Shown: positions 30,583 to 39,730, counted from the first letter of the stretch. The stretch is 64,000 nucleotides of DNA from Myxococcus stipitatus DSM 14675 (GCF_000331735.1 NC_020126.1:1550001-1614000); one strand, 5' to 3'. Notes: a model not told the origin generated them from the sequence alone. Numbers and translations: made by a program.

Positions 30583-31905
30583 CTACTGGCAGGAGAAGGT
30601 GGTGGAGGTGGGCGTGCTCCAGGTGCCGTCCGCGTTGATCTGCCGCACGGTGTAGCCGCTGAAGGGATAGGACGTGCTCCAGCAGTCGCGCGCGCGCACG
30701 TCGTTGCGCAGGGGCGCGGACAGGTCCCAGTTGCCCTTGCGGCGCTGCTTCTCGTACGCGGCCACGCGGTCGATGGCCTTCAGCCACGTGGAGTCGGAGG
30801 CCAGCACGTCGCGGCGCTTCTCCAGGAACTTCTGGAGCCACGCCGACTCGGTGATGCCGTTGTAGCCCACGGCTGGGGCCACCTGGCCGCTGTTGCCCAG
30901 CGCGGTGTTGGTGGCGCGGATGAGGCTCTTCATGCCGGACTCACCGTGGTTGATGTTCGCGTCGTACAGCGCCATCTTCGACAGGGCCTGCTTCGCGCCC
31001 CACTTGTTGGCCTCGTTCATGGCGGGCGTGTAGTAGAGCTTGTCGCTCACCTGGTCCTGGCACGCCTTGAAGTCCGCGCGAGTCGTGGTGTTGTTGTAGC
31101 TGGTGCCCCAGTCCGCCACCCAGTTGCCCACCGAGTCGAGCTCCGACGTGGAGGCCTGGTTCTGCCCCGTCGACTGGTAGCGGTTGTTGATGGTGGTGAG
31201 CCCCGCCATGTACTTGGCCATCACGTTGCCGTTGGCCGCGCTGCGCCGGGCGTTGTAGCACTGGATGACCTGGATGGCGTCGCCCGTGCCCGTGCAGAAG
31301 CCCGCGCGCCCGTTGGTGTAGCCGCGCCCGTCGTCGATGTTCTCCGCGTACGCATACGCGAGGACGGGCGTGTCGTTCTCCCAGATGCTGGTGAGCGCCT
31401 CCGCCACCTTCTTCTGGTTCGCCGTCATCCCCGTGCCCGGGTCCGGGTTGGGGCCCGGCCCCGTCCCACCGCAGTTCGGGTCGGTGATGGTGACGTTCGT
31501 CGCGGTGAAGCTCTGGTTGGTGTTGGTGGAGTAATAGAACGTGTAGGACGCATTCGACGCGACGGTCAGGTCCGAGGTCCGGGAATAGATACACGTGCTG
31601 CCGCTCTGCGTGTGTGTCCAGCCCGCCTCGTCGTGGTCACACGTCACGCCGCTGGGGATGCCGAAGGAAATCGTCGGGCGCGTCATCGAACTGGCACCCG
31701 TGTTCTTGAAGACGAGGGTGCCCCACCAATCCGCACCCACGTAGGTATTCGTTGTAATCACATACGAACAAGCCGCCAGCTCGCTCCGCGTCCGCTCCAG
31801 CGATGCGTCGTCGCCCCCCTCGGACCCACAGCCGACGAGGGCCGCTCCGAACCACACCAGTCCGAGGCACTTCATCCACATCGAATCATTCCGACCGCGT
31901 TCCAT
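30583..31905 (-). CDS. GH46-type chitosanase lipoprotein with N-terminal carbohydrate-binding-like domain
   Basis: A 440-residue secreted enzyme predicted to hydrolyse chitosan. AAGGGAG precedes ATG 31905. The lipobox LVGC tethers the mature protein to the outer membrane or cell surface. Residues about 45-145 form a cysteine-containing beta domain (WWGTLVFKNTGASS) like a CBM2-type module. A GTGPGPNPDPGTG linker leads to the catalytic domain, where SIWENDTP (Glu near 175) and NIDDGRGYTNGRAGF (Asp near 191) match the GH46 general acid and base region. Feeding on fungal walls fits a myxobacterium. Confidence is high for the GH46 call, moderate for the CBM. Confidence 0.88.
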   Translation of the reverse strand: MERGRNDSMWMKCLGLVWFGAALVGCGSEGGDDASLERTRSELAACSYVITTNTYVGADWWGTLVFKNTGASSMTRPTISFGIPSGVTCDHDEAGWTHTQSGSTCIYSRTSDLTVASNASYTFYYSTNTNQSFTATNVTITDPNCGGTGPGPNPDPGTGMTANQKKVAEALTSIWENDTPVLAYAYAENIDDGRGYTNGRAGFCTGTGDAIQVIQCYNARRSAANGNVMAKYMAGLTTINNRYQSTGQNQASTSELDSVGNWVADWGTSYNNTTTRADFKACQDQVSDKLYYTPAMNEANKWGAKQALSKMALYDANINHGESGMKSLIRATNTALGNSGQVAPAVGYNGITESAWLQKFLEKRRDVLASDSTWLKAIDRVAAYEKQRRKGNWDLSAPLRNDVRARDCWSTSYPFSGYTVRQINADGTWSTPTSTTFSCQ

Positions 31906-32103
31906 GCTGCGCTCCCTTGGCTTCAGCCAACTCCCACGCACTGGAGTGGCTGTGCGTGGTTAGAGCAGAAATCGCGGAAAGTCATTTAAAACCTGTGTGA
32001 GGAATTCTTGTCTGTCTTCCGAACGACCAGGCTTCCGGCTGACCGAGGCGCACCGTGCATATCCTCTTCCCAGACACTCAATCAGCGAGAGAGGAGGAGA
32101 GAG

Positions 32104-32373
32104 ATGACATTGGAAACAATTCTCGTGTGGGCGGTCATCGGGCTCATCGCCGGGTGGTTGGCGTCGGCGGTGGTGGGCGGTGGGTATGGCCTGGTGGGCG
32201 ATATCGTGGTGGGCGTGGTGGGTGCGTTCCTGGGGGGGTTCATCTTCCGGGCCCTGGGTGCGGGTCAGCCCTTCGGTGGGATTGTGGGGACCATCTTCGT
32301 GGCCTTCATCGGAGCGGTGGTGTTGCTGCTCGTCTTGAGAGCCATCCGGTCGAGCTCCGCCCGACGGATATGA
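32104..32373 (+). CDS. GlsB/YeaQ/YmgE-family small membrane protein
   Basis: An 89-residue inner-membrane protein with three hydrophobic helices and the family pattern LIAGWLASAVVGGGYGLVGDIVVGVVGA (conserved glycines). These transglycosylase-associated-like proteins accompany envelope or acid stress responses. AGGAGG lies just upstream of ATG 32104, the strongest ribosome binding site in this region. The gene ends 8 bp before the convergent exporter gene. Confidence 0.92.
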   Translation: MTLETILVWAVIGLIAGWLASAVVGGGYGLVGDIVVGVVGAFLGGFIFRALGAGQPFGGIVGTIFVAFIGAVVLLLVLRAIRSSSARRI

Positions 32374-32380
32374 GGGCGGC

Positions 32381-33016
32381 TCAGGTGCCGCGCCAGCCTT
32401 CGATGACGGTGACGATGGCTGCGAGCACCATGAGGCCGCCCACGGCTCGAGCGACTCGAGTGCTGGCGGAGGGACGCGACTCCAGCCAGCCTCGAGCGCG
32501 GTCCGCGGCGAGGACCACGGCGCCGTACACCGCGACCTGGGTGACGGCGATGATGGCGAACAGCACCAGGGCCTGCACCCAGACGGGGCCGTACTCGGGG
32601 CGCAGGAACTGCGGGAAGACGGCCAGCATGAAGACGTAGGCCTTGGGGTTGAGCAGGTTGGTGAGGGCCCCCTGGCGGAAGGTGGCCAGCGCCGAGCGAG
32701 GCGCCGCGTGGGGGTTGGCTTGGAACGCGAAGGGGGCTCGCACCAGGGACAGTCCCATCCACGCGACATAGAGCGCGCCCACCCACAAGAGGGCGTTGAA
32801 CGCGGAGGGCATCACGGTGAGGAGCACGGCGGCGCCCGTGGCTCCCACCGCGACGTGGCACACGGCGCCCGCGATGATGCCTCCCACCGCGGACATGCCG
32901 GCGCGGCGTCCTCCCACCAGGGAGCTGGCCAGCACGAAGGCCATGTCCATCCCGGGGAGGATGACGATTCCAAACACCAACACGAAGAACAGCCACAGGT
33001 GAGCGGTCTGTGTCAT
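32381..33016 (-). CDS. LysE-family amino-acid or metabolite exporter
   Basis: A 211-residue protein with six predicted membrane helices and the family signature LPGMDMAFVLASSLVGGRRAG plus the TNLLNPKAYVF motif (asparagine/proline of helix 5). LysE/RhtB exporters extrude amino acids or homoserine lactones. Start ATG 33016 gives a normal N-terminus. A WYL-domain regulator is divergent with 124 bp between starts, the usual layout for a regulator controlling its neighbour; substrate unknown. Confidence 0.92.
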   Translation of the reverse strand: MTQTAHLWLFFVLVFGIVILPGMDMAFVLASSLVGGRRAGMSAVGGIIAGAVCHVAVGATGAAVLLTVMPSAFNALLWVGALYVAWMGLSLVRAPFAFQANPHAAPRSALATFRQGALTNLLNPKAYVFMLAVFPQFLRPEYGPVWVQALVLFAIIAVTQVAVYGAVVLAADRARGWLESRPSASTRVARAVGGLMVLAAIVTVIEGWRGT

Positions 33017-33140
33017 GACTGTGCGCAAGCCTTTCCGTCCCCGTCCGTGAGTGCGCCCGGGTTGGGGCGAGGACGAGTGGTCGGCACCGTACGAGGGATA
33101 TAGGGCGGAATCGGTCCTCTTTGGGATAGGGTCGCGGTCC

Positions 33141-34109
33141 ATGTCCCGCCCCACCACGCGTGTGCTCACGGTGCTCGAGCTCTTGCAGACGCATGGGCGG
33201 ATGAGCGGCTCGGAGCTGGCGCGGCGGCTGGCGGTGGACCGGCGCACGGTGCGCCGCTACGTCGTGAAGCTGGAGGAGCTGGGCATCCCCATCACCGCCG
33301 AGCGCGGACGGGATGGCGCGTACATGCTGGTGGCGGGCTTCAAGCTGCCGCCGATGATGTTCACCGATGATGAGGTGCTGGCGCTGTCGGTGGGCTTGCT
33401 GGCGGCGCGCGGGCTGGGGCTGGCGGAGGCGGCTCCGGCCGTCGCCAGCGCGCAGGCGAAGCTGGAGCGGGTGATGCCCGCGACGCTCAAGCGCCGGGTG
33501 CGGGCGGTGGATGCGTCGGTGACGCTCGACATCTCCGGCTCGCGGGCGACGCTGGACAACGCGTCGCTCGTCGCGCTGAGCGCGGCCACGCAGGCCCGGG
33601 AGCGCGTTCGCTTGGGTTACCGCGCGGCGCGGGAGGAGGAGTCGCAGCGGGACTTCGACCCGTATGGGCTCGTCTGGCGCGGCGGGCGCTGGTACGTGGT
33701 CGGGCACTGCCACCTGCGCCAGGACCTGCGCACGTTCCGGTTGGACCGCGTGCGCTCCGTGCTGCCTCTTCAAGTCCACTTCGAGCGGCCGGAGGACTTC
33801 GATGCGCTGGCGCACGTGACGCTCGCGGTCGCGACGCTGCCTCGGGCCCATGCGGTGGAGGTGCTGCTCGACACGGACCTGGAGACGGCGCGGCGGCAGG
33901 TGTTCGCCACGCTGGGCGTGCTGGAGGCGGTGCCCGGCGGAGGCGTGCGGCTCCTGGGCCAGACGGATGACCTGGACTGGTTTGCTCGCGAGCTGGCGCG
34001 GCTGCCGTTCGCGTTCCACATCCAGAGTCCGGAGGAGATGCGCGCCGTGCTCAAGACGCGAGCCCAGCGGCTGCTCGCGCTGGCGGTGGGTGGCGGCGCG
34101 AAGTCCTGA
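33141..34109 (+). CDS. YafY-type transcriptional regulator with WYL domain
   Basis: A 322-residue regulator. The N-terminal winged helix-turn-helix (residues about 5-60, TVRRYVVKLEELG as recognition helix) precedes a WYL domain (about 140-230: RVRLGYRAAREEE, DPYGLVWRGGRWYVVGHC) and a WCX-like C-terminus. WYL domains bind small ligands or nucleic acids. It is divergent from the LysE exporter, its likely target. The start at ATG 33141 gives the standard HTH N-terminus; upstream in-frame codons do not look coding. Confidence 0.92.
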   Translation: MSRPTTRVLTVLELLQTHGRMSGSELARRLAVDRRTVRRYVVKLEELGIPITAERGRDGAYMLVAGFKLPPMMFTDDEVLALSVGLLAARGLGLAEAAPAVASAQAKLERVMPATLKRRVRAVDASVTLDISGSRATLDNASLVALSAATQARERVRLGYRAAREEESQRDFDPYGLVWRGGRWYVVGHCHLRQDLRTFRLDRVRSVLPLQVHFERPEDFDALAHVTLAVATLPRAHAVEVLLDTDLETARRQVFATLGVLEAVPGGGVRLLGQTDDLDWFARELARLPFAFHIQSPEEMRAVLKTRAQRLLALAVGGGAKS

Positions 34110-34140
34110 CGAGGGCGCGGAGAAGAACTCCGCGCCCTCG
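34110..34140. terminator. Bidirectional terminator between the WYL and CGNR genes
   Basis: A perfect stem of at least 12 bp (34110-34121 with 34129-34140) starts directly after the WYL gene stop. A second GCGCGC hairpin (34153-34158 with 34163-34168) follows before the stop of the convergent gene. No T-run is present. Confidence 0.8.
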
Positions 34141-34170
34141 GGTCCAACCGCCGCGCGCTCGTGCGCGCGA

Positions 34171-34782
34171 CTAGCGGGCGTCGGAGCGCTGGCGGCGCCG
34201 GAACTCGGCCACCTTGGCCTTGTTCCCGCAGCCCGCCATGGAACACCAGCGGCGCAACCCCGAGCGCGAGGTGTCCACGAAGAGCAGGCCGCAGTCCTCC
34301 TGCGCACAGTGCCGGATGTTCTCCGCGAGCGGTCCGCCCAGGAGCTCCGCGGCATCCCGCGCGAGCACCACGAACTGACCCCGCACCCCCGCGCCCGCCC
34401 AGAGCAATCCCCGCGGCCCGAGCTGCGGCGCGGGAGGCGCCTCCGCGGCCCAGCGGTTCAGGATGGCCCGGTCCCTGGCGGAGAAGCTCTCACCCCTCGC
34501 CCGCGACATCGCCAGCCGGTAGATGGCCTCGCGCAGCTCGCGCGCCTGGCCCAGCTCCTCGTCCGAGGGCTCCTGCACCTGCGCCGCCACGCGCGCGAGC
34601 ACCAGCCAGCGCCCCAGGTCCGCGGGCGTCCGGAGCTGCTCCTTGGGCGCCTCCGTCCGACGCCCCGACAGCGTCGACGCCAGGTCCAGGGACAGGCGCC
34701 CCGAGCGGAACTTGAACCCCTCCCGTATCTCTCCGGACGGAAGAGGGGCTTGTAACGGTGGGGGGCGTTGCCTTGCGACCAT
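34171..34782 (-). CDS. ABATE/CGNR zinc-finger transcriptional regulator
   Basis: A 203-residue stress regulator. The N-terminal ABATE-type domain (about 15-130, FKFRSGRLSLDLASTL) binds a putative ligand; the C-terminal CGNR zinc finger reads C-x4-C and C-x3-C in RHCAQEDCGLLFVDTSRSG and RRWCSMAGCGNKAK. The start MVARQ at 34782 is supported by GAGG seven bases upstream. Target unknown. A proline-rich stretch at residues 6-17 is not part of the domain. Confidence 0.9.
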   Translation of the reverse strand: MVARQRPPPLQAPLPSGEIREGFKFRSGRLSLDLASTLSGRRTEAPKEQLRTPADLGRWLVLARVAAQVQEPSDEELGQARELREAIYRLAMSRARGESFSARDRAILNRWAAEAPPAPQLGPRGLLWAGAGVRGQFVVLARDAAELLGGPLAENIRHCAQEDCGLLFVDTSRSGLRRWCSMAGCGNKAKVAEFRRRQRSDAR

Positions 34783-34910
34783 GGAGCGACCTCGGGTGTG
34801 CGAGCGATGGAGTACGAGCTGGGCCACAAGCTACCTAGAACCCACGTGGACGCACGCGGGAAGTTGTTAACTCGGTTGTGGAATGGGAATGTTTCACCGC
34901 CAGTCTGTGG

Positions 34911-35588
34911 TCACCGGACGGTCCACAGGAAATCGACCAGCACGGCGTAGTGCGTCGCGGCCGCGGCGATGACCATGACGTGAAAGACTTCGTGATAGCC
35001 AAAGACGCGGGGGATGGGGTCTGGCCACTTTCGCGCATAGACGATGGCCCCCAGCGCATAGACGACGCCGCCCACCAGGAGCCACGTCGCCCGGTCCGAG
35101 CCCATCACGGCAGGCAGGCGCAGCATCACCGGCGCCGCCAGCGCGCCCAGGAGCACGTAGAGCCCGGAGCGCACGCCTCGGGTTCCACTGATGCCCGCCA
35201 GGGACAGCCCCGCGCCCGTGAGCGCGCAACCCCACATCACCCAGAGCAGCCCCTTCGTCCACGCCCCCGGTGCATCCAGCGTGGCCAGCGGCGTGAAGGT
35301 CCCCGCGATGAGCAGATAGATGGCCGCATGGTCCATCCGCCGCAGCCGCTGGTTCGCTTCCGGACTCCACGTCAGCAGGTGGTACGTCCCGCTGATTCCA
35401 AACATCAGCACCAGGGAGAGGCCGAAGATGCCGTCCGCCAGTCGCTGGAGACCCTGGACCGGCGCGAGCACCAACACGAAGAACCCCACCAGCGAGACCA
35501 GGAAGGCCAGCGCGTGGGACAGGCCCCGGAGCCGGGGCTTCACGTCCGCCTCGAGCGGGCGGGCAATCAGTGGGTCGATGGACGCCAT
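34911..35588 (-). CDS. Hemolysin III family (YqfA/PAQR-like) membrane protein
   Basis: A 225-residue inner-membrane protein with seven predicted helices. The motifs SGTYHLLTW, MDHAAIYLLIAGTFTP and GYHEVFHVMVI carry the conserved metal-binding histidines of the PAQR/hemolysin III fold, proposed to be zinc-dependent hydrolases. The start at 35588 (MASIDPLIARP) gives a normal cytoplasmic lead. Despite its name, haemolysis is not established for bacterial chromosomal members. Confidence 0.92.
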   Translation of the reverse strand: MASIDPLIARPLEADVKPRLRGLSHALAFLVSLVGFFVLVLAPVQGLQRLADGIFGLSLVLMFGISGTYHLLTWSPEANQRLRRMDHAAIYLLIAGTFTPLATLDAPGAWTKGLLWVMWGCALTGAGLSLAGISGTRGVRSGLYVLLGALAAPVMLRLPAVMGSDRATWLLVGGVVYALGAIVYARKWPDPIPRVFGYHEVFHVMVIAAAATHYAVLVDFLWTVR

Positions 35589-35895
35589 GTCCCAGTCGTA
35601 GTCACGGCACGTCACCGCCGCGTCAGCGCCCGAGGCATTCCGTCCGTCCCCGGACGCGCCGCACGCACCAAGCGTCGGGTGCTCCGCACTCCCAGCCACA
35701 GCCCGGTTTGATATGGGATGAATCTTCCCGCGTGGATGTCTGGGTTGATGAGGGATTGACTGGCACCGGGCGCCGCGTGCTCACCGGAGAGCCCGACTTC
35801 GCCTGATGTCGACGTGAAATTCCATGTTTCATCCGGGTCTGCTGCCACCCAGGATTGTGTGTGAGGATTTGGGCATCATATCTTCCCGCCACCCC
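35589..35895. other. Intergenic region of 307 bp between divergent genes
   Basis: It separates the hemolysin III gene (minus) and the STAS-protein gene (plus). It must hold both promoters. A TTGACT at 35756-35761 resembles a -35 element but no convincing -10 follows. An in-frame ATG at 35824 could extend the STAS gene. I see no further gene or repeat. Confidence 0.5.
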
Positions 35896-36594
35896 ATGAC
35901 TCAGTCGCAACCTCAGGCCCCGGTCATCGAAGTCAACCTCGAGCGTCTGGAGCGCATCCGTGACGTGCTGGCGATGATTTCGCTCGGCGAGTTCAACCCC
36001 GACGAGCACCTCATCCCGGTGGTGAACCACGACGCGTTCTCCTCGTTCGAGGAAACCATCAACCTCTTCGCCCGCCAGCTCCACGCCTCCGTGCAGGAGA
36101 ACGAGCAGTCGATGCAGAAGCTCGACGCCGCGCGTCGTGAGCTGGAGGAGAAGCTCTCCACCATCGAGAAGCAGCGGCTGGCCATTCGGGACCTCTCCAC
36201 GCCCATCATCGAGCTGTGGGAGGACGTGCTCACGCTGCCCATCGTCGGCGTGGTGGACACGCAGCGCTCGCTGGAGATGACGGAGCGGCTGCTCCACCGC
36301 ATCTCCCAGGGGAAGGCCCGCTGCGTCATCATCGACATCACGGGCGTGGAGGTGGTGGACACGTCCACGGCCAATCACTTCGTGAAGATGGTGAACGCCG
36401 CTCGCCTGCTCGGCACCTACTGCGTCGTGACGGGCATCAGCCCCTTCATCGCGCAGACGCTGACCCAGATTGGCGTGGACCTGCGCGACGTGAAGACGCT
36501 CGGCAGCCTGCGGGATGGGCTCAAGGAGTGCTTCCTGTACCTGCGCAACCACACCGCCCACCGCGCCTTCGAGTCGAGCGGCCGCCAGGGCTGA
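35896..36594 (+). CDS. RsbR-like STAS-domain regulator with N-terminal coiled coil
   Basis: A 232-residue cytoplasmic protein. About residues 10-60 resemble a short HAMP-like helix pair and 61-100 a coiled coil (LDAARRELEEKLSTIEKQRL). About 103-220 form a STAS domain (STPIIELWEDVLTLPIVGVVD; ARCVIIDITGVEVVDTSTANHF), the Ser/Thr of VDTSTA being where partner-switch kinases phosphorylate RsbR/RsbV relatives. No kinase or phosphatase lies next to it. The start at 35896 has a weak ribosome site; ATG 35824 would add 24 residues. A V4R-like gene follows by 27 bp, so the two likely form a sensor pair. Confidence 0.82.
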   Translation: MTQSQPQAPVIEVNLERLERIRDVLAMISLGEFNPDEHLIPVVNHDAFSSFEETINLFARQLHASVQENEQSMQKLDAARRELEEKLSTIEKQRLAIRDLSTPIIELWEDVLTLPIVGVVDTQRSLEMTERLLHRISQGKARCVIIDITGVEVVDTSTANHFVKMVNAARLLGTYCVVTGISPFIAQTLTQIGVDLRDVKTLGSLRDGLKECFLYLRNHTAHRAFESSGRQG

Positions 36595-36621
36595 AACCCT
36601 CTCAGGAACCTCTGAACCCCC

Positions 36622-37218
36622 ATGTCACAGTTCTCGTACGAGCCCGGCATCACCGTGACGGGCGTGAGCGTCGCCTCCATCGTGGAGGCCATCCAGTCCT
36701 TCTCCGTCCTGGTGAACACCCTGCTGGACGTGATGAAGGTGCCGGCGCGAGGCGCCACCGGTGAGCGCGCCATCGACCCGAACGTCTGGTACCCGATGGA
36801 GGACTACCTCCTGGCCTACAAGAAGATCGACACCCTCTTGGGTGGGCGCGGGCTGGAGAAGGTCGGGACGATGATTCCGAAGAACGCCGTGTTCCCGGCC
36901 AACATCACCGACATCCACAAGGCGCTCGCGTCGCTCGACGTGGCCTTCCACATGAACCACCGCAAGAGCGGCAAGGACATGTTCAACCCCGCCACGGGGG
37001 AGATGCTGGAGGGCATCGGCCACTACACGTACACCGCGGCCCCGGGGAAGAACGAGGGCACGGTGGTGTGCAACAACCCGTACCCCTGCCGCTTCGACCA
37101 GGGGCTGGTGAAGGGCATGGCCCAGCGCTTCATGCCGAGCGCGGTGGTGACGCACGACGCGTCCCACGGTTGCCGCCAGAAGGGCGGGGACAGCTGTACC
37201 TTCGTCGTCACCTGGTAG
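36622..37218 (+). CDS. V4R / heme-NO-binding-like small-ligand sensor protein (tentative)
   Basis: A 198-residue cytoplasmic protein. The C-terminal part (HYTYTAAPGKNEGTVVCNNPYPCRF then HGCRQKGGDSCTFVV) has the spaced cysteines and final G-x-x-C-x-F strand typical of V4R and heme-NO-binding (HNOB-fold) domains; the N-terminal half is helical and ends in an AFHMNHRKSG block. It lies 27 bp after the STAS gene, a pairing that suggests it feeds a ligand or redox signal to that protein. Four cysteines could bind metal or be redox active. Family assignment is tentative; I would accept another myxobacterial family. Confidence 0.6.
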   Translation: MSQFSYEPGITVTGVSVASIVEAIQSFSVLVNTLLDVMKVPARGATGERAIDPNVWYPMEDYLLAYKKIDTLLGGRGLEKVGTMIPKNAVFPANITDIHKALASLDVAFHMNHRKSGKDMFNPATGEMLEGIGHYTYTAAPGKNEGTVVCNNPYPCRFDQGLVKGMAQRFMPSAVVTHDASHGCRQKGGDSCTFVVTW

Positions 37219-37237
37219 TGCCGCGGGTGACGTGACG

Positions 37238-37274
37238 CGCGTGCCCCCGTCGGAGTCCGTGGCGGGGGCGCGCG
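37238..37274. terminator. Bidirectional hairpin between V4R-like and DoxX genes
   Basis: A 12-bp stem with one G-U pair (37238-37249 with 37263-37274) and a 13-nt loop lies between two convergent stops. No T-run is present. Confidence 0.6.
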
Positions 37275-37281
37275 GTGTGTC

Positions 37282-37692
37282 TCAGGGGGCTCGACGCAGG
37301 GGCAGCAGCGCTCGCAGGCGCGCGTCCCGCAGGAACAGGCCTCCCCAGGCGAAGACGCCGACGAGGACGGGCGTGATGAACGGGTCCGCGATGCGCACGT
37401 GCGTCGCCGTGGCGCCGCCCAGGTAGCCGGTGACGAGGATGGCGCCGAGCACCGCCGTCTGGGGCACCGCGTAGAGCACCAGGCACAGGATTTCGACCAG
37501 GCCGATGTTGAACATCAGGGCAGGCGTGTAGCCGAAGCGCCCGGCGTTCTCGAGAATGGCGGGCGCCTGCGTCAGCTTCATCACCGCGCTGAACGCGAGG
37601 ACCGCGACGACGAGCGTGGAGAGGACTCGGCCTCCCCAGAGACTCCAGGGCTTGGGCGTGGACACGGCGGTCGCGGGAGCGGCGGTGCTCAT
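37282..37692 (-). CDS. DoxX-family membrane protein
   Basis: A 136-residue inner-membrane protein with four hydrophobic helices and the DoxX pattern ([19 protein letters not shown], a conserved GFG/GY-type turn, [21 protein letters not shown]). DoxX-like proteins are associated with redox or electrophile stress. GGAAGG precedes ATG 37692 by eight bases (preferred to GTG 37701). It is divergent from an HxlR regulator across a perfect palindrome, the classic arrangement for an HxlR-controlled stress gene. Confidence 0.9.
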   Translation of the reverse strand: MSTAAPATAVSTPKPWSLWGGRVLSTLVVAVLAFSAVMKLTQAPAILENAGRFGYTPALMFNIGLVEILCLVLYAVPQTAVLGAILVTGYLGGATATHVRIADPFITPVLVGVFAWGGLFLRDARLRALLPLRRAP

Positions 37693-37734
37693 GGGGGACA
37701 CCTTCCGAAGAAATGTGGGGTGGAAAAGGCCAGG

Positions 37735-37753
37735 CGGTTACAAGTCGTAACCG
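37735..37753. promoter_or_regulatory. Probable HxlR-family operator
   Basis: A perfect palindrome CGGTTAC (37735-37741), AAGTC, GTAACCG (37747-37753), with a further GTAAC half-site about 12 bases on. It lies centrally between the divergent doxX and hxlR starts. The TTAC-N5-GTAA core is the shape expected for HxlR dimers. Binding is inferred, not shown. Confidence 0.75.
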
Positions 37754-37802
37754 GTTTGCGACGTGTAACGGTCCCCCGATTTCTTCACAAGGAGGCACAT
37801 CC

Positions 37803-38225
37803 ATGTCACCAGGCGCCCTGAAGCTGTCGGCGCGTCCGCCTCCTCATGGCGGATCCGAGTCCTGTCTGGCGGTCCGCGACATCCTCACCCGCGTGGGTGA
37901 CAAGTGGAGTGTCCAGGTGGTGGGGCACCTGGGGCCCGGGCCCCTGCGCTTCGGCGAGCTGCGGCGGGCCATCGAGGGCATCTCCCAGCGCATGCTGACG
38001 CTCACCTTGCGAGGGCTGGAGCGCGACGGGCTGGTCACCCGCACCGTCCACCCGACGGTACCGCCGCAGGTGGACTACGCGCTGACGCCGCTGGGGGAGA
38101 CGCTGCTGGGGCCCGTCTCCGAGCTGTCCCGCTGGGCAGTGAGCCACCGCGAGCAGATTCAAGCGGCGCGAGGGCTCTACGACGCGCGGCCGGAGCCCGC
38201 TTCTCCCGTGGCGGTGCGCAGGTAG
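37803..38225 (+). CDS. HxlR-family redox/electrophile-type transcriptional regulator
   Basis: A 140-residue winged-helix regulator. AAGGAGG lies eight bases before ATG 37803. The DNA-binding core is [28 protein letters not shown], with the recognition helix in [20 protein letters not shown] cysteine near residue 21 (SESCLAV) sits where several HxlR/YodB proteins carry their sensory thiol. It is divergent from doxX, its likely target and possibly itself, through the palindrome at 37735-37753. Confidence 0.93.
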   Translation: MSPGALKLSARPPPHGGSESCLAVRDILTRVGDKWSVQVVGHLGPGPLRFGELRRAIEGISQRMLTLTLRGLERDGLVTRTVHPTVPPQVDYALTPLGETLLGPVSELSRWAVSHREQIQAARGLYDARPEPASPVAVRR

Positions 38226-38229
38226 GCCG

Positions 38230-39591
38230 TCAGTCGAACATCGCCCGCAGCGCGTCGCCCAGCGTCTCCACGCCCACCACGCGCAGCTTCGTCGCCTCCA
38301 TGCGCCGGGCGCTGCCCGCGGGCATCACCACGCGCTGGAAGCCCATCTTGGCGGCCTCGGCGAGGCGGGGTTCCACCTGGCCCACGGCGCGCACCTCGCC
38401 CGCGAGGCCCACTTCACCGAGCACCAGCGTGTGCGGGTCCAGCGGACGGTTCTGGAGGCTGCTCACCAGCGCCGCGCACACGGCCAGGTCACACGCGGGC
38501 TCGTTGAGCTGCATGCCGCCCGCGACGTTGACGAACAAGTCACAGCCCACGAGCGGAATCTCCTCCTTCTTCTCCAGCACCGCGGCGAGCAGCGCCACGC
38601 GGTTGCCGTCCACGCCGATGGCCGTGCGCCGCGCGGTGCCGTAGCCGGTGGGGGCCACCAGCGCCTGGACCTCCACGAGCAGCGGACGCGTGCCGTTGAG
38701 CGTGCTGGTGACGACGCTGCCGGACTTGCCCACGGGGCGCTCGGACAGGAAGAGCGCGGAGGGGTCCGCGACTTCGACCAGGCCCGCGCCCTTCATCTCG
38801 AAGACGCCAATCTCGTTGGTGGAGCCGAAGCGGTTCTTGTGCGCGCGCAGGATGCGGAAGGGGTGGCCGCGCTCGCCCTCGAAGTAGAGGACGGTGTCCA
38901 CCATGTGCTCGAGCACGCGCGGGCCGGCGATGGAGCCTTCCTTCGTCACGTGGCCCACGATGAAGGTGGGGACGCCCGTGCGCTTGGCGTAGGCCATGAG
39001 CCGGCCGGCGACCTCGCGCACCTGGGTGATGCTGCCCGGCGCGTTGCCCAATTCCGGCAGGTACATGGTCTGGATGGAGTCCACCACGAGCGCTTGCGGC
39101 TTGAGCGACTCGGCGGCGCCCAGCACCCGCTCCGCGTCCGTCTCCGCGAAGAGGTGGATGTTCTCTCCGTCCACGCGAAGGCGCTCCGCGCGCATCTTCG
39201 TCTGGCGCAGGCTCTCTTCACCGGAGACGTAGAGCACCGCGCCGTGACGGGCGAGCTTGTCGAGCGCGGCGAGCAGCAGCGTGGACTTGCCGATGCCCGG
39301 GTCGCCGCCCAGGAGGACGACGGAGCCGCTCACCACGCCTCCGCCCAGGACGCGGTCGAACTCGGCGATGCCCGTGCGGCGGCGCACCTCCGACTCCCCG
39401 CTGACCTCCTTGAGGAGCATGGGCTTCGCCGCGCCACCCGACGCCCCCCACGCGGGGCGCTTCTCGTCGTCCTTGGCCCCCGCCTCCTCCAGCAACGAGC
39501 TCCACGCGCCGCAATCCGGGCACTTCCCCAGCCACTTCGCCGTCTGATACCCGCACGCCTGGCAGGTGTAGTGCGTCTTCGCCTTCGCCAT
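38230..39591 (-). CDS. radA: DNA repair protein RadA
   Basis: A RecA-like branch-migration ATPase for recombinational repair, 453 residues as usual. An N-terminal C4 zinc finger ([18 protein letters not shown]), Walker [11 protein letters not shown], the RadA-specific KNRFG motif ([11 protein letters not shown]) and a C-terminal Lon-protease-like domain are all present. The start at 39591 gives the normal zinc-finger N-terminus. It ends 4 bp from the convergent HxlR gene and is divergent from bioB. Confidence 0.97.
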   Translation of the reverse strand: MAKAKTHYTCQACGYQTAKWLGKCPDCGAWSSLLEEAGAKDDEKRPAWGASGGAAKPMLLKEVSGESEVRRRTGIAEFDRVLGGGVVSGSVVLLGGDPGIGKSTLLLAALDKLARHGAVLYVSGEESLRQTKMRAERLRVDGENIHLFAETDAERVLGAAESLKPQALVVDSIQTMYLPELGNAPGSITQVREVAGRLMAYAKRTGVPTFIVGHVTKEGSIAGPRVLEHMVDTVLYFEGERGHPFRILRAHKNRFGSTNEIGVFEMKGAGLVEVADPSALFLSERPVGKSGSVVTSTLNGTRPLLVEVQALVAPTGYGTARRTAIGVDGNRVALLAAVLEKKEEIPLVGCDLFVNVAGGMQLNEPACDLAVCAALVSSLQNRPLDPHTLVLGEVGLAGEVRAVGQVEPRLAEAAKMGFQRVVMPAGSARRMEATKLRVVGVETLGDALRAMFD

Positions 39592-39730
39592 GGGTTGGGT
39601 GTGTATCCCGGAACCCTGACGCTCCGGTGGGTTGTCGGCGGCACCCGGACGGGCGAGGGGACGGGCCCCGCACCGCCAGGCCGGGTGGGGAAAGTCCAGG
39701 GGATTCCGAGGGTTGCGGGCTCGTGGGAAG

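Noticed and set aside
35755..35790. Sigma-54 promoter (TGGCAC at 35761) before the STAS gene
   Set aside because: The GC of the -12 element is not at the needed spacing; the match is limited to the -24 part.
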